A stretch of DNA of 64,000 bases from NCBI RefSeq assembly GCF_012290005.1, contig NZ_JAAXMS010000006.1:434001-498000 (forward strand), given 5' to 3'. The DNA comes from Crateriforma spongiae (lineage in GTDB: Bacteria > Planctomycetota > Planctomycetia > Pirellulales > Pirellulaceae). The notes beneath the pieces are model-generated. The model made no database searches. It was given only the letters and a program-made list of their open reading frames with translations, and was not told the origin of the DNA. A program made the translations under genes and the position numbers. Positions 35,474-44,768 of this stretch are shown here, in pieces; the stretch's first letter is position 1; each line of letters begins with the position of its first letter.

Positions 35474-38053
35474 TCATTCGCCCATCAGATCTCCGGCTTT
35501 GGTGGCCAGCTTGATCATTTCGGATCGGAACCCGCTGACGTCTTCGCCTTTGGCATTTTTGGCTGTTGCGATCACATCGGGCATCGTCCAGGATCCTTTG
35601 TATTCGCTGCGGCGAAGCTGCATGCCGAATCCGGCCACCGCGGCGGCGAATCGTGCATCGTCATCGGCCTGGGCAAAGGACGTCTTGATGTCCGATTTGA
35701 CCGGCGTTTCGACCAGCGTGCTGGTGTCGCCGTCGGGTTGCTTGTAACGAAGCTTCAGCGTCATCAATTCACCGGTGGACTCGGCGTCTTCCTTCGGCTG
35801 CACGTTGGCTTGGTACTTCAGCGGATCGACCTTTGGCGGCAACGCGTCGGCTTCGACACCGGCGGGCACCAGTTCATACAAGGCTGTCACCGCGTGACCC
35901 GCGCCGATTTCCCCGGCGTCTTTTTTGTCATCGTTAAAGTCTTCTTTGGCCAAGACGCGATTCTCGTAACCGATCAAGCGATACGACGAGACCGCGGCCG
36001 GGTTGAATTCGATCTGAATTTTGACGTCCTTGGCGATCGTCACCAACGTGCTGCTGGATTGATTGACCAAGACCTTGCGAGCTTCCTTTTCGGTATCGAT
36101 GAAGGCGTAGTTTCCGTTACCGCGGCCGCTGATCTGTTCCATCATCGAATCGTTATGGTTGCCCATGCCGAATCCCATCACGGTCAGAAAGATGCCGCCT
36201 TTGGATTCCTGTTCGACCATTGATACCAGGGCATCGGTGCCGGTGGTGCCAACGTTAAAGTCGCCATCGGTACACAGAATGACGCGATTGACGCCGTCTT
36301 TGATGAAGTGTTCACGAGCCGTTTGATAGGCCAACGCGATGCCTTGGCCGCCATTGGTGCTGCCGCCGGCCGACAATTGAGTCAGCGAGCGACGAATCTT
36401 TCGCTTCTTGGATGCCGGTGTGCTGTCCAACACCAGACCGGCGGATCCGGCGTAGGTCACGATTGCAACGCGGTCGTCGTCGTTCAGTTCTTTGATCAGC
36501 ATCTTCATGCCTTCCTGGACCAGCGGCAGTTTGTTGGGCCGGTTCATCGATCCGCTGGTGTCCAGCAGGAACACCAAGTTGCATCGGGGACGCTGCTCGG
36601 GCTTCATTTCTTTGCCTTTGATGGCGATCCGGGCCAGCATGTGTTCTTCATTCCATGGACAGTCCATCACGGCCACGCGGTGGGCGAACGGGTGCGCCGC
36701 GTCGTCGCGGGGTGCCGCGTAGGCGTAATCGAAGTAGTTCAGCATTTCTTCGATGCGAACGGCGTCGGGCCGTGGCAGTCGTCCGGAATCCAGATAGCTG
36801 CGGATCTTGCTGTAACTGGCCGTGTCGACGTCGATGCTGAACGTCGACAGCGGATGTTCGTCGACACGTTTGAAGGGGTTGTCGGTGATCGGTTCAAAGC
36901 GATCGCCGCTGAACCCGGGCCCGGTGCCTTCGGGGGTGCCGAAACCGAATCCCAGCTGCGCGGGCTCTTCTTCGGCCTCGATCATGATCCGCGGTGTTAC
37001 ACCCAGGCTAAGGTTCGTACCGTCCTCGGATCGAAACCGAACCTTATCCCCGGCGATCCTTGCGCCTCCGTAAGCGCCGCCCGCCACTGGGGTGCCGGCG
37101 GCTGGTTGGCTGGCAACGGGTTTTCCTGCCGAGGGTTCACGTCCTAGAACGCGAGTTTTCGATTCGGATGTCGGTGCGGGACCGCTGGCTTCTTGTCCAC
37201 GCTGCATCGGCGTGATACCGCGTGCAACGCGATCGGGGACGGCAAAGTCGGCATTGTCGCCGTAAGAATCGGCATCCAGTTTCAGTTTCTGGGTGACTTT
37301 GGATTCTACGTCACCGAAGGGATGGTCGACCGCGTTTCCGGATTGTGGCGATTCGTTTTGTGCGAACTCGGTGAGTTGTTTGGACGGCCGATTGGAACGC
37401 CGAAGGGAATCCGATTTCCTGTCGGCCGGCGCGACGGTGGACAACCGCGATGATTCATCCTGTTGCACGATCATGTCCAGCTCAGGAACCGCAGCGATCG
37501 TGACATCGCCGCTTTCTTGAATTTCGTACAACCCTTCTTCTTCGACTGCCATGTCGTCGAATCGCATCTCCGCTTCGGCGTACTCATCGGCAGCAAATTC
37601 ACTGGCGGTTTCGGCATCGGTCATGGCGACCTGGCGACGAGCGGATTGGACGCTGGGGTACGCTACCAAGCCGCCGACGACCAACAGCAACGACGCGGCG
37701 ACGGCCAGAGTGACGCCGTGCTGGCGCCAGAAACCTGGGCCGCCGGTGTCGTTTGTGGTCGAGTCCGTTGTGGGGGTAACGGCGGCTTCCCTGCGAATTG
37801 CGTCGCGGCGTTCGGCGTCCAGGCCGTCGGTGGCATCGGACAATTCGGCGTAGAAGTGTTCCAGGCCACCGGTGACGGCTTTGGCTTCTTCGACGGCGGC
37901 CGACAACGATTCGTTGCCCGACATTTCGGCTTCGAAAGCTTGTTTGTCTTCGTTGGACATTTCGCCCAAGACATAGGCGGTCACGCGGGGATCATCCCAG
38001 GCTTGTGGGCCGGACGATTCAAAATCAGGTTGGTTTGGTGTGTGTTCAGACAT
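35474..38053 (-). CDS. VWA-domain protein with anti-sigma-like N-terminus and DUF3520-type C-terminus
   Basis: The 859-residue protein has a cytoplasmic N-terminus (DDPRVTAYVLGEMSNEDK and helices, residues 20-90) resembling an anti-sigma domain, one membrane helix (about 113-132), a linker region, then a YfbK-type fold: the ENPFKRVDEHPLSTFSIDVDTASYS segment near 390 and a VWA domain with MIDAS DTSGSM near 495, followed by a DUF3520-like C-terminus. The gene follows an ECF sigma gene by 107 bases, supporting a sigma/anti-sigma pair that senses an extracytoplasmic cue through the VWA domain. That coupling is inference. Confidence 0.8.
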   Translation of the reverse strand: MSEHTPNQPDFESSGPQAWDDPRVTAYVLGEMSNEDKQAFEAEMSGNESLSAAVEEAKAVTGGLEHFYAELSDATDGLDAERRDAIRREAAVTPTTDSTTNDTGGPGFWRQHGVTLAVAASLLLVVGGLVAYPSVQSARRQVAMTDAETASEFAADEYAEAEMRFDDMAVEEEGLYEIQESGDVTIAAVPELDMIVQQDESSRLSTVAPADRKSDSLRRSNRPSKQLTEFAQNESPQSGNAVDHPFGDVESKVTQKLKLDADSYGDNADFAVPDRVARGITPMQRGQEASGPAPTSESKTRVLGREPSAGKPVASQPAAGTPVAGGAYGGARIAGDKVRFRSEDGTNLSLGVTPRIMIEAEEEPAQLGFGFGTPEGTGPGFSGDRFEPITDNPFKRVDEHPLSTFSIDVDTASYSKIRSYLDSGRLPRPDAVRIEEMLNYFDYAYAAPRDDAAHPFAHRVAVMDCPWNEEHMLARIAIKGKEMKPEQRPRCNLVFLLDTSGSMNRPNKLPLVQEGMKMLIKELNDDDRVAIVTYAGSAGLVLDSTPASKKRKIRRSLTQLSAGGSTNGGQGIALAYQTAREHFIKDGVNRVILCTDGDFNVGTTGTDALVSMVEQESKGGIFLTVMGFGMGNHNDSMMEQISGRGNGNYAFIDTEKEARKVLVNQSSSTLVTIAKDVKIQIEFNPAAVSSYRLIGYENRVLAKEDFNDDKKDAGEIGAGHAVTALYELVPAGVEADALPPKVDPLKYQANVQPKEDAESTGELMTLKLRYKQPDGDTSTLVETPVKSDIKTSFAQADDDARFAAAVAGFGMQLRRSEYKGSWTMPDVIATAKNAKGEDVSGFRSEMIKLATKAGDLMGE

Positions 38054-38160
38054 CGGATCGACTGGGTGTGGTGTTGTTTTGTGGCAAGGCCCGCATTGGT
38101 GATTGCCGCGGGCGATTGGACAGGCGGCGTCGTGGCGACCGACGCGTTGTCAACGCTGGT

Positions 38161-38667
38161 TCACTGCGTCGCGAAGGCTTGACGCAGGTTGCGGACGGCG
38201 GTGTGCAGTTGGACGCCGACGTTGTTGACCGTCAGCCCGGTGACTTCGGCGATTTCGCGATAGGACAGGCCGCCTTGCATGCGGAGTCGCAAGATTTCTT
38301 GTTGACGATCGCTCAGCCGGTCGATCATCGCGGCCAAGCGGTCACATTGTTCCGATTCATCGGCCAGTTGCTCGGCGGGTGGGCCAGGATCAGGAAGCGT
38401 CGTTTCGAACGCTTCGATGGGCTGGGGGGACTTGGTTCGTTGCATATCGATCACTCGGGTACGGCAGACGAAGAACAGCCAAGCCGCCAATCGGGATCGG
38501 ATTTTGCGTCGATCGGCGCGACACAGTCGCAGGAATGTTTCCTGGACCGCGTCTTGGGCCGATTGCCGGTCGCCGTGCATCATGCGGGTGGCGTACGCAA
38601 GCAGCGGCCGTTCAAAACGGTCGACGATGGATTCCATGGAATCTTCCGAAAAATCGCTCGCGTTCAT
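38161..38667 (-). CDS. ECF-type RNA polymerase sigma factor
   Basis: The 168-residue protein has sigma region 2 (AQDAVQETFLRLCRAD with RLAAWLFFVCRTRVIDMQR, about residues 36-76, in parts) and region 4 (LSDRQQEILRLRMQGGLSYREIAEV, TGLTVNNVGVQLHTAVRNLR, about 115-160). No regions 1 or 3, hence the ECF class. ATG 38667 is taken; a TTG five codons upstream is possible. It precedes the VWA/anti-sigma-like gene and probably is regulated by it. Confidence 0.9.
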   Translation of the reverse strand: MNASDFSEDSMESIVDRFERPLLAYATRMMHGDRQSAQDAVQETFLRLCRADRRKIRSRLAAWLFFVCRTRVIDMQRTKSPQPIEAFETTLPDPGPPAEQLADESEQCDRLAAMIDRLSDRQQEILRLRMQGGLSYREIAEVTGLTVNNVGVQLHTAVRNLRQAFATQ

Positions 38668-38778
38668 TCTTTTTCGGTTCAAGATTCGGTGGACAAGAAA
38701 AGACGGTGGCTGGCCGGAAACACGGGGCGAAATCCCCTCCGGCGATCAGAACAACGATCAGGGTGGCGGTTTCTTAGC

Positions 38779-38790
38779 AAAAATTTTTGT
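38779..38790. promoter_or_regulatory. AT-rich palindrome in the sigma-manC divergent gap
   Basis: CAAAAATTTTTG (38779-38790) is a perfect 12-base palindrome in the 249-base space between the divergent ECF sigma and mannose-1-phosphate guanylyltransferase genes. It could be an operator or an A-tract near either promoter. No consensus is known to me. Confidence 0.25.
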
Positions 38791-38916
38791 AGATTGCTGT
38801 CCGCGAGCGTTTCGCTGCGGGTCGGACCCCAAACGTGATCCGCTGGCGGTCCCGATGCCGGCCGGTTCGCCCGACGGCCATTCACATTTCCATCATCTAC
38901 GAAATTCGATTGACCC

Positions 38917-39993
38917 ATGCTGCACGCTGTGATCATGGCCGGAGGAAGCGGCACTCGTTTTTGGCCCGCAAGCCGAAAGCATAAGCCCAAACAGTTGCTG
39001 AATTTGGCCGGATCGCGAACGATGATCCAGTCCACGCTGGACCGTCTGGGCGACTTGGTGCCGCCGCAACGCCAACGCGTCATCACCAACCAAGTCTTGG
39101 TGGATGAGATTCGCAAACAGTTGCCCGATTTGCCGCCGGAAAACGTGGTCGGCGAACCTTGCAAACGCGACACGGCCCCGTGTGTCGGGCTGGCGGCGGC
39201 GCTGGTTTCCCACGATGACGAAGACGCCACCATGTTGGTGATGCCGTCGGATCACGTGATTGCCGACCCCGCGGCCTTTCGTGACGCCGTCCAGGCCGGA
39301 CAGCGGTTGATCGATGAAGATCCCGATCGCATCGTGACGTTCGGGATCCGGCCGACCTATCCGGCCGAATCGTTCGGCTATATCCATCGCGGCGAGCCGA
39401 TTGCGGCGGTGGGCGGCAAAGCGTTTTTCGTCAAACGTTTCCGTGAAAAGCCCAGTCGTGCGACGGCCGAAGATTACTTGTCGACAGGCGAATTCTATTG
39501 GAATAGCGGGATTTTCATGTGGCGAGCTTCGCTGATCCGCGACGCGTTGGCCCACCACCAGCCCGAGATGCACGGTCACCTGCAGACGATCGCCGACGCC
39601 ATCGGCCGACCCGATTATGCCGATGTTTTGGAACGTGAGTTCACGGCCATCGACGGCACGTCGATCGACTATGCGGTGATGGAACGTCACCCGAACGTCG
39701 TCGTGATCGAAGCCCCGTTTCCTTGGGACGATTTGGGCAGCTGGCAATCGCTTTCTCGCTTGCACGAACCCGATGATCACGGCAACACCGTCGTCGCCAA
39801 CCATATCGGTATCGACACCGGTGGGACGATCGTTCACGGTGACCCCGATCACACGATCGTGACCATCGACGTGGAAGACTTGGTGATCGTTCAAACCAAG
39901 GACGCAACGTTGGTGGCGCACAAGAATGCGGAAGAGCGTGTCCGCGAAGCGGTTGCCGAACTGCAAAAGCGTGGATCGGATTCACTGTTGTGA
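38917..39993 (+). CDS. manC: mannose-1-phosphate guanylyltransferase
   Basis: It makes GDP-mannose from mannose-1-phosphate and GTP, for surface polysaccharides. The 358-residue protein has VIMAGGSGTRFWPASRK (residues 5-21, in part), a PKQLL motif, MPSDHVI, a FREKPS block near 174, EFYWNSGIFMW, and PWDDLGSWQSL near 270. It has only the guanylyltransferase domain, without the C-terminal isomerase that long ManC proteins carry. It diverges from the ECF sigma gene. The epimerase at 26.9 kb could share the pathway, but the distance is large. Confidence 0.9.
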   Translation: MLHAVIMAGGSGTRFWPASRKHKPKQLLNLAGSRTMIQSTLDRLGDLVPPQRQRVITNQVLVDEIRKQLPDLPPENVVGEPCKRDTAPCVGLAAALVSHDDEDATMLVMPSDHVIADPAAFRDAVQAGQRLIDEDPDRIVTFGIRPTYPAESFGYIHRGEPIAAVGGKAFFVKRFREKPSRATAEDYLSTGEFYWNSGIFMWRASLIRDALAHHQPEMHGHLQTIADAIGRPDYADVLEREFTAIDGTSIDYAVMERHPNVVVIEAPFPWDDLGSWQSLSRLHEPDDHGNTVVANHIGIDTGGTIVHGDPDHTIVTIDVEDLVIVQTKDATLVAHKNAEERVREAVAELQKRGSDSLL

Positions 39994-40090
39994 ATACACT
40001 TTGCGGTGAAGTCTTTGCCGGCGCGACGGACATGCGTTTCGCGCGACCGGCACTTGCCGCCTGATCGAACGTTACCGCCTCGGATTGCTG

Positions 40091-41113
40091 ATGCCCAAGC
40101 GTAAGTTGAATCTCGCCAGGATGAGCGACGACGACTTGCTGGATCTCCGAGTGTGCGAGTTGCCTCTGAAGCTGAAAGACACGCCGCTTCAGGAACGCGT
40201 TGATCAGCTTTATGACGAATTGGCCCAGCGTGGCATCACGTTCCGCCCGCACTGTTGGCTAAGCGACGATTGGTACAGCCCCGATGGCATTCCGGGGATC
40301 GCGATTCCGTTTTATCTGGCTCACCCGCGGTTGATGCGGCTGGAACGCCAGCAGTTGCTGGAGGTCGAAGGCGGCACGAAACAGTGGTGCATGAAGATCC
40401 TGCGTCACGAAGCCGGGCACGCGATCGATACGGCATACCGACTGCGACGCAAAGCCGCGTTTCGTCGTGTCTTTGGCCGGGTTTCCCAGCCGTATCGTGA
40501 ATATTACCAGCCGATGCCGTCCAGCCGCGACTATGTGCTGCACCTGGAAATGTGGTACGCCCAAGCGCATCCGCTGGAGGATTTCGCGGAAACCTTTGCC
40601 GTCTGGCTGCGTCCCGGGTCGCGTTGGCGCACGACGTACAAGGACTGGCCGGCACTGAAGAAGCTGGAACAGGTCGACCGATTCATGAAGGCCGTGGCGG
40701 GCACCAAGCCGGTCGTGACATCGCGTCGCGCCGACGAACCGCTATCCAGGATTCGCAAAACCCTGCGTGAACACTATGCTTCCAAGCGTCGACATTACGG
40801 TTTGGACATCCCCAGCGTCTACGATGCCGATCTGCGTCGCCTGTTCGACGGATCCATCAGTTCGCGCCGTGCCCCCACGGCGGCGGCGTTCCTGAGCAAG
40901 GTGCGCGGTGAAATTCGTCGCGTGGTGGCTCGTTGGACCGGCGAATACACCTACACGATTGACCAAGTGATCCAGGAAATGATCGAACGCTGCCGAGAAA
41001 TGGAGTTGCGTGTCGGCGGTCCTGCGGAGGACGTCAAACGGGATGCGATGATCCTGGTCGCCGTGCGGACGACTCATTTCATGCACGAAGGGCGACATCG
41101 CGTCGTGGTTTGA
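40091..41113 (+). CDS. putative zinc metallopeptidase (Peptidase_Mx-like)
   Basis: The 340-residue cytoplasmic protein has a conserved centre: a region WYSPDGIPGIAIPFYL, LMRLERQQLLEVEG, then LRHEAGHAIDTAYRLRR (HExxH-like zinc site, about residue 112) and a second acidic motif HPLEDFAETFAVWLRP near 160. This fits the putative zinc-binding metallopeptidase (Peptidase_Mx) family as I remember it. No signal peptide is seen. ATG 40091 is used; a TTG two codons earlier is in frame. The stop overlaps the leader of the ATP-grasp gene, which starts 12 bases later, so the two are tightly linked. Confidence 0.75.
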   Translation: MPKRKLNLARMSDDDLLDLRVCELPLKLKDTPLQERVDQLYDELAQRGITFRPHCWLSDDWYSPDGIPGIAIPFYLAHPRLMRLERQQLLEVEGGTKQWCMKILRHEAGHAIDTAYRLRRKAAFRRVFGRVSQPYREYYQPMPSSRDYVLHLEMWYAQAHPLEDFAETFAVWLRPGSRWRTTYKDWPALKKLEQVDRFMKAVAGTKPVVTSRRADEPLSRIRKTLREHYASKRRHYGLDIPSVYDADLRRLFDGSISSRRAPTAAAFLSKVRGEIRRVVARWTGEYTYTIDQVIQEMIERCREMELRVGGPAEDVKRDAMILVAVRTTHFMHEGRHRVVV

Positions 41114-41124
41114 TCGGTTGCAAG

Positions 41125-42153
41125 ATGCGTAAACTTCGAATCCTGCTGTTGGTTCGCGAGGGCCACGTTCCGCCGGACACATTAGATGGCGTCACGGAAA
41201 AAGAACTGGACGCCTGGAAAGCGGAATTCGACGTTTGCGAAACCCTGCGGTGTCTGGGACATGAGGTCATTCCGCTGGGCGTGTATGACGATCTGGGCCC
41301 GATCCGAAAGGCGTTGCTGGAACAGAGTCCTGACATCACGTTCATGCTGTTGGAAGAATTCCACGGCGTCGCGATCTATGACTTTGCGATCATCAGTTAT
41401 CTGGAACTGATGCAGCAAGCCTACACCGGGTGCAATCCCCGAGGGCTGTTGCTAAGCAAAGACAAGGCGCTGTCGAAGAAGATCTTGTCGTATCACCGCA
41501 TCCCGACGCCCCGTTTTGCCGTCTTTCCCAAAGGCCGCATCGTCCATCGGCCCAAACGTTTGACGTTTCCCCTGTTCGTCAAATCGGTCATCGAAGATGC
41601 CAGTTTCGGGATCAGCCAAGCATCGATCGTCCAGACCGATCAACAACTGGCCGAACGCGTCAATTTCATCCATGAAAAGACGGGCGATGACGCGATCGCC
41701 GAACAGTACATCGAAGGTCGCGAGCTATACGTCGGCGTGATCGGTAACCAACGGCTGCAGACCTTTCCGGCCTGGGAAATGGATTTTGGAAACATGCCGG
41801 AGGAGATGGCGAAGATCGCGACCCAACACGTCAAGTTCAATCACAAGTACCAGGAAAGGCACGGCATCACCACGCACGCAGCCACCGACCTGGACGATGC
41901 CATGCAGGCTCGAATCGCCAAGGTTTGCAAACGTGTTTATCGGGCGCTGCACATGAGCGGTTACGCTCGGATGGATCTGCGACTCAGTCCGTCAGGCGAG
42001 ATCTATGTGATCGAATCCAATGCGAATCCGAACATCGAATACGGCGAAGATTTTGCGGAATCTGCTGAAACCGGCGGCGTGAATTACGAACAGTTGCTGC
42101 AGCGTATTCTGAGTCTGGGTCTGAGTTATAAGCCGGCATGGATGGCCGGATGA
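41125..42153 (+). CDS. ATP-grasp ligase (D-alanine-D-alanine ligase-like)
   Basis: The 342-residue protein has an N-terminal Rossmann-like domain (KLRILLLVREGHV) and an ATP-grasp fold: GLLLSKDKALSKKILSYHRIPTPRF near 110-135, FPLFVKSVIEDASFGIS (ATP-binding Lys), EQYIEGRELYVGVIG near 200, and YARMDLRLSPSGEIYVIESNANPN, with the metal-binding acidic residues. Members join a carboxylate to an amine. Substrate unknown; the coupled metallopeptidase suggests peptide-bond making and breaking. It ends at the second repeat site, convergent with the SHD1 gene. Confidence 0.85.
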   Translation: MRKLRILLLVREGHVPPDTLDGVTEKELDAWKAEFDVCETLRCLGHEVIPLGVYDDLGPIRKALLEQSPDITFMLLEEFHGVAIYDFAIISYLELMQQAYTGCNPRGLLLSKDKALSKKILSYHRIPTPRFAVFPKGRIVHRPKRLTFPLFVKSVIEDASFGISQASIVQTDQQLAERVNFIHEKTGDDAIAEQYIEGRELYVGVIGNQRLQTFPAWEMDFGNMPEEMAKIATQHVKFNHKYQERHGITTHAATDLDDAMQARIAKVCKRVYRALHMSGYARMDLRLSPSGEIYVIESNANPNIEYGEDFAESAETGGVNYEQLLQRILSLGLSYKPAWMAG

Positions 42154-42198
42154 TACGTTAGGTGCGGCGGCTTGAATCGGCATTTGCCGTTTAGATTC

Positions 42199-42310
42199 AC
42201 CCTCCCTCCGGGAGGGTCGGGATCGAGGAACGAGATTCCGGGGAGGGTTCTTCTGCCGGTGCACCCTCCCCTCGCTAAGGCTCGACCCTCCCGGAGGGAG
42301 GGTGATAAGC
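42199..42310. repeat. dispersed hairpin repeat, unit 1
   Basis: This unit carries the core of the 148-bp repeats in reverse orientation: tcgggatcgaggaacgag followed by attccggggagggttctt. It is flanked by two 8-bp hairpins, ACCCTCCC-tcc-GGGAGGGT and ACCCTCCC-gga-GGGAGGGT. A second unit begins 162 bases on. It lies between convergent genes, where bidirectional termination would be useful. Confidence 0.8.
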
Positions 42311-42360
42311 ATTCGGCTCAGAGTCGATCCAATGTCGCGGCTGTTTCGTTCTCCTGGCTT

Positions 42361-42477
42361 CACCCTCTCGCCCCGCGTGAGGGTCGGGATCGAGGAACGA
42401 GATTCCGGGGAGGGTTCTTCTGCCGGTGCACCCTCCCCTCGCTAAGGCTCGACCCTCCCGGAGGGAGGGTGATAAGC
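42361..42477. repeat. dispersed hairpin repeat, unit 2
   Basis: Nearly identical to unit 1 from the tcgggatcgagg motif through gataagc (the core sits 167 bases after that of unit 1). Its first hairpin has changed, ACCCTCtCGC-ccc-GCGtGAGGGT, but still folds with one mismatch, which hints at selection for structure. The remaining bases of 42154-42551 hold no gene. Confidence 0.8.
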
Positions 42478-42551
42478 AGAAGAGCAGAAGGGAACGTGAA
42501 TTGCGTTTCGCGGCCTCAACCCGACGCTATCACGTTCGGCATCACCATGCG

Positions 42552-44654
42552 TTACATGTCGCGAATGCCTTGGATGGAAACCATGCTGTTGCCAAAGCCC
42601 TTCTGGTATTCCAGTTTCAGGATCTGTTCGGGCAGTTCCAGATTTTCGAAAACACCCGTGTTGGGTTTCTCGTTTTCACGCGCGATCTGCTTCAGTGTTT
42701 TGTCGCCGCGAACGAAAAATGGCATGCTGCTGCGACTGCTGCGAGTCCACAGGGTATCGCTGCCCTGAACCACATCCACCTTGCTGATGTACGGTGTGAA
42801 TTTGACTTCGGTGGTCCCAAAGTTTCCGAACTCTCGATAGGAACGTTCTTCGGTTTTGCCACGGGTCACCGATGCGTTCAGCTTCGTCGGTGCGTTGGAG
42901 GCGACGGTGTAGCCGGCTTTTTCAATCGCCGCTTCGATCCAACTGCGGATTTGATTCGTCGTCGCACCGGGGCCGGATCCGGTCACGTTCACCGCGATCG
43001 AATCACCCTGTGACACCGCAGCCAGATCACCGACCTCGCGATCCGCCGCTTCGATCGCCTTTTCATGTGGCAAACGAACGATGCCGACGTTGCCATCGTT
43101 GACCACCGGGTACAAACCTTCGAAAATTCGGTCGGCATATTCGATCGGCTCGCCCTGCATTTGATAGTTCCAAACGATCAGGTTGCGTTTCAGACTTAAC
43201 ACCGGACCGGTCGGCAACAGCAGGAACGATTGACCGTACCAGGGCAATTGACCGCCGTGTTTGGACAATGGCACGTTGGCTTCGTGCTCCAGCAAGACTT
43301 CGCCCGTGGCGACTTCGAACACCCGAACCTTGTTGCCTTCGGACAGGGCGATTCGTTTCGCGTCGGGGGAAAAGCCCATCGACACCGAGCCGATTTTTCC
43401 ACACGGGACGGAACCGATTTGTTGACCGGTCGCGGTTTCGACGATTGCGATTTGTTCGCCGGTGGTATCGGCAACGGCGGTGTATCGTCCACCGGCCGAA
43501 ACGGCGGGTTCGTTGAACATCGTCTGGGCACACGTCCAGACCGTCGATCGATTGCGATAGTTGATCAGTCGAATGGTTTGGCCATAGACGACCATGGCGT
43601 AGCCGCCGGGAAGAACGCGTCGATAACGCACGTAGTCCTTCTTGTTGGAATCGCCGGGGAACATGTCCCAAGTCATCGCGATGCGGGGCGATCCGTCGGC
43701 CAAGCCGGTCATGATGCCAAGACCGCTGGATTGGGTTCCCTGGGCCGCGTCAAAGATGATCAAGGCGTCACCGGTTCCGGGATCCGCCGACGCGATCCCG
43801 AATGAACGGCCGGTGCATTCGGCGACTTGTTGCGCCGAGCCACGACGCCCGTCGATGCGAAAGACTTTGGTGAACTTGTCTTTGTTCGACCAGCTGGATT
43901 TCAGACAACAGGCCAGCGTGGAACCGTCGCTGCCGACGATGAACGGCCGCGTCATGTCTTCGCGGAACTCTTTTTTCGTCACGTTTAACGCGGCGTTGCC
44001 CAAAGCGGAGAAATCGTATGGTGTGGTGTCCGCTTGCATCGACGCCGGGGGACTCATGTTGGTCAGCAACAGTTTTTTGCCATCGGGCAGTTTCACCGCC
44101 TGTGGGACGGACAACTGAGCCACACCGCCGAACGAACGCGACGGCGACGCACCGCTGCTGCTGGGTGCAAAGGACGATCCGGTCGCGGGCATGGTCGTTC
44201 CACCGGCGAACGGATTCGGATCGGCGGTGTCCATCAGGGCCAAGAATTCCTGGTCGCCGATGGACAGTTTTTCGATCGGAACGTTAATCACCCGGCCGTC
44301 TTCCTTGCGAAGCGTTGCCATCGTCGCCGACTGTTCGACCAAGGTCGCTTTCACGCTGAACGAACCCGAGGCATCGGTCCACATCCGCATCGAATCATCG
44401 GCGGCGGGTGCCGATGCCGACGCTTTGGCCTGGGACGCCAACACGACGACTTTCGATTTGCGGCCGCCGTTGTCGACTTCGATGACCAAAAATTTGCCTC
44501 CGCCGCGAACGTCCGACACCACGCCTTCGCCGGATGATCCGGCGCGCGTGAAGGTCACTCGGTCGCCGACTTCGAACGCCAACACGGGCGCCAGGGTCAT
44601 CAAAGCCGTCAATAGAAACGCCGTCAGTCGACAGCCGCAGATCGATGGAGACAT
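42552..44654 (-). CDS. secreted SHD1-domain protein with a beta-propeller-like body
   Basis: The 700-residue protein has a signal peptide (FLLTALMTLAPVLA), a small Tudor/SH3-like segment FEVGDRVTFTRAGSSGEGVV, then the SHD1 domain: MWTDASGSFSVKATLV, VINVPIEKLSIGDQEFL (about residues 88-150). From about 190 to 560, repeated short beta units (for example KRIALSEGNKVRVFEVATGE) suggest WD40-like blades. The last 120 residues form a separate unit with PTKLNASVTRGKTEER. SHD1 proteins are typical of planctomycetes and their role is unknown; periplasmic location is likely. Confidence 0.75.
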   Translation of the reverse strand: MSPSICGCRLTAFLLTALMTLAPVLAFEVGDRVTFTRAGSSGEGVVSDVRGGGKFLVIEVDNGGRKSKVVVLASQAKASASAPAADDSMRMWTDASGSFSVKATLVEQSATMATLRKEDGRVINVPIEKLSIGDQEFLALMDTADPNPFAGGTTMPATGSSFAPSSSGASPSRSFGGVAQLSVPQAVKLPDGKKLLLTNMSPPASMQADTTPYDFSALGNAALNVTKKEFREDMTRPFIVGSDGSTLACCLKSSWSNKDKFTKVFRIDGRRGSAQQVAECTGRSFGIASADPGTGDALIIFDAAQGTQSSGLGIMTGLADGSPRIAMTWDMFPGDSNKKDYVRYRRVLPGGYAMVVYGQTIRLINYRNRSTVWTCAQTMFNEPAVSAGGRYTAVADTTGEQIAIVETATGQQIGSVPCGKIGSVSMGFSPDAKRIALSEGNKVRVFEVATGEVLLEHEANVPLSKHGGQLPWYGQSFLLLPTGPVLSLKRNLIVWNYQMQGEPIEYADRIFEGLYPVVNDGNVGIVRLPHEKAIEAADREVGDLAAVSQGDSIAVNVTGSGPGATTNQIRSWIEAAIEKAGYTVASNAPTKLNASVTRGKTEERSYREFGNFGTTEVKFTPYISKVDVVQGSDTLWTRSSRSSMPFFVRGDKTLKQIARENEKPNTGVFENLELPEQILKLEYQKGFGNSMVSIQGIRDM

Positions 44655-44678
44655 AGTGCAAGTCCGTGGCAGCGGAAC

Positions 44679-44712
44679 GGAAAAGAAATGCCAGAAAGGA
44701 GAACCTCTGGCA
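44679..44712 (-). terminator. probable intrinsic terminator after the 453-residue protein gene
   Basis: On the minus strand TGCCAGA pairs with TCTGGCA (44689-44712), extended by GG/CC in the loop, and is followed by TTTCTTTTCC. It lies 57 bases beyond the stop at 44769 and 35 bases before the next start, so it could instead act in the leader of the SHD1 gene. Confidence 0.5.
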
Positions 44713-44768
44713 GTTTAACCCAGCGGTAACGTTCGCGCATGGTGCGTCGGCGTTTCCAGGGGGGCGAA

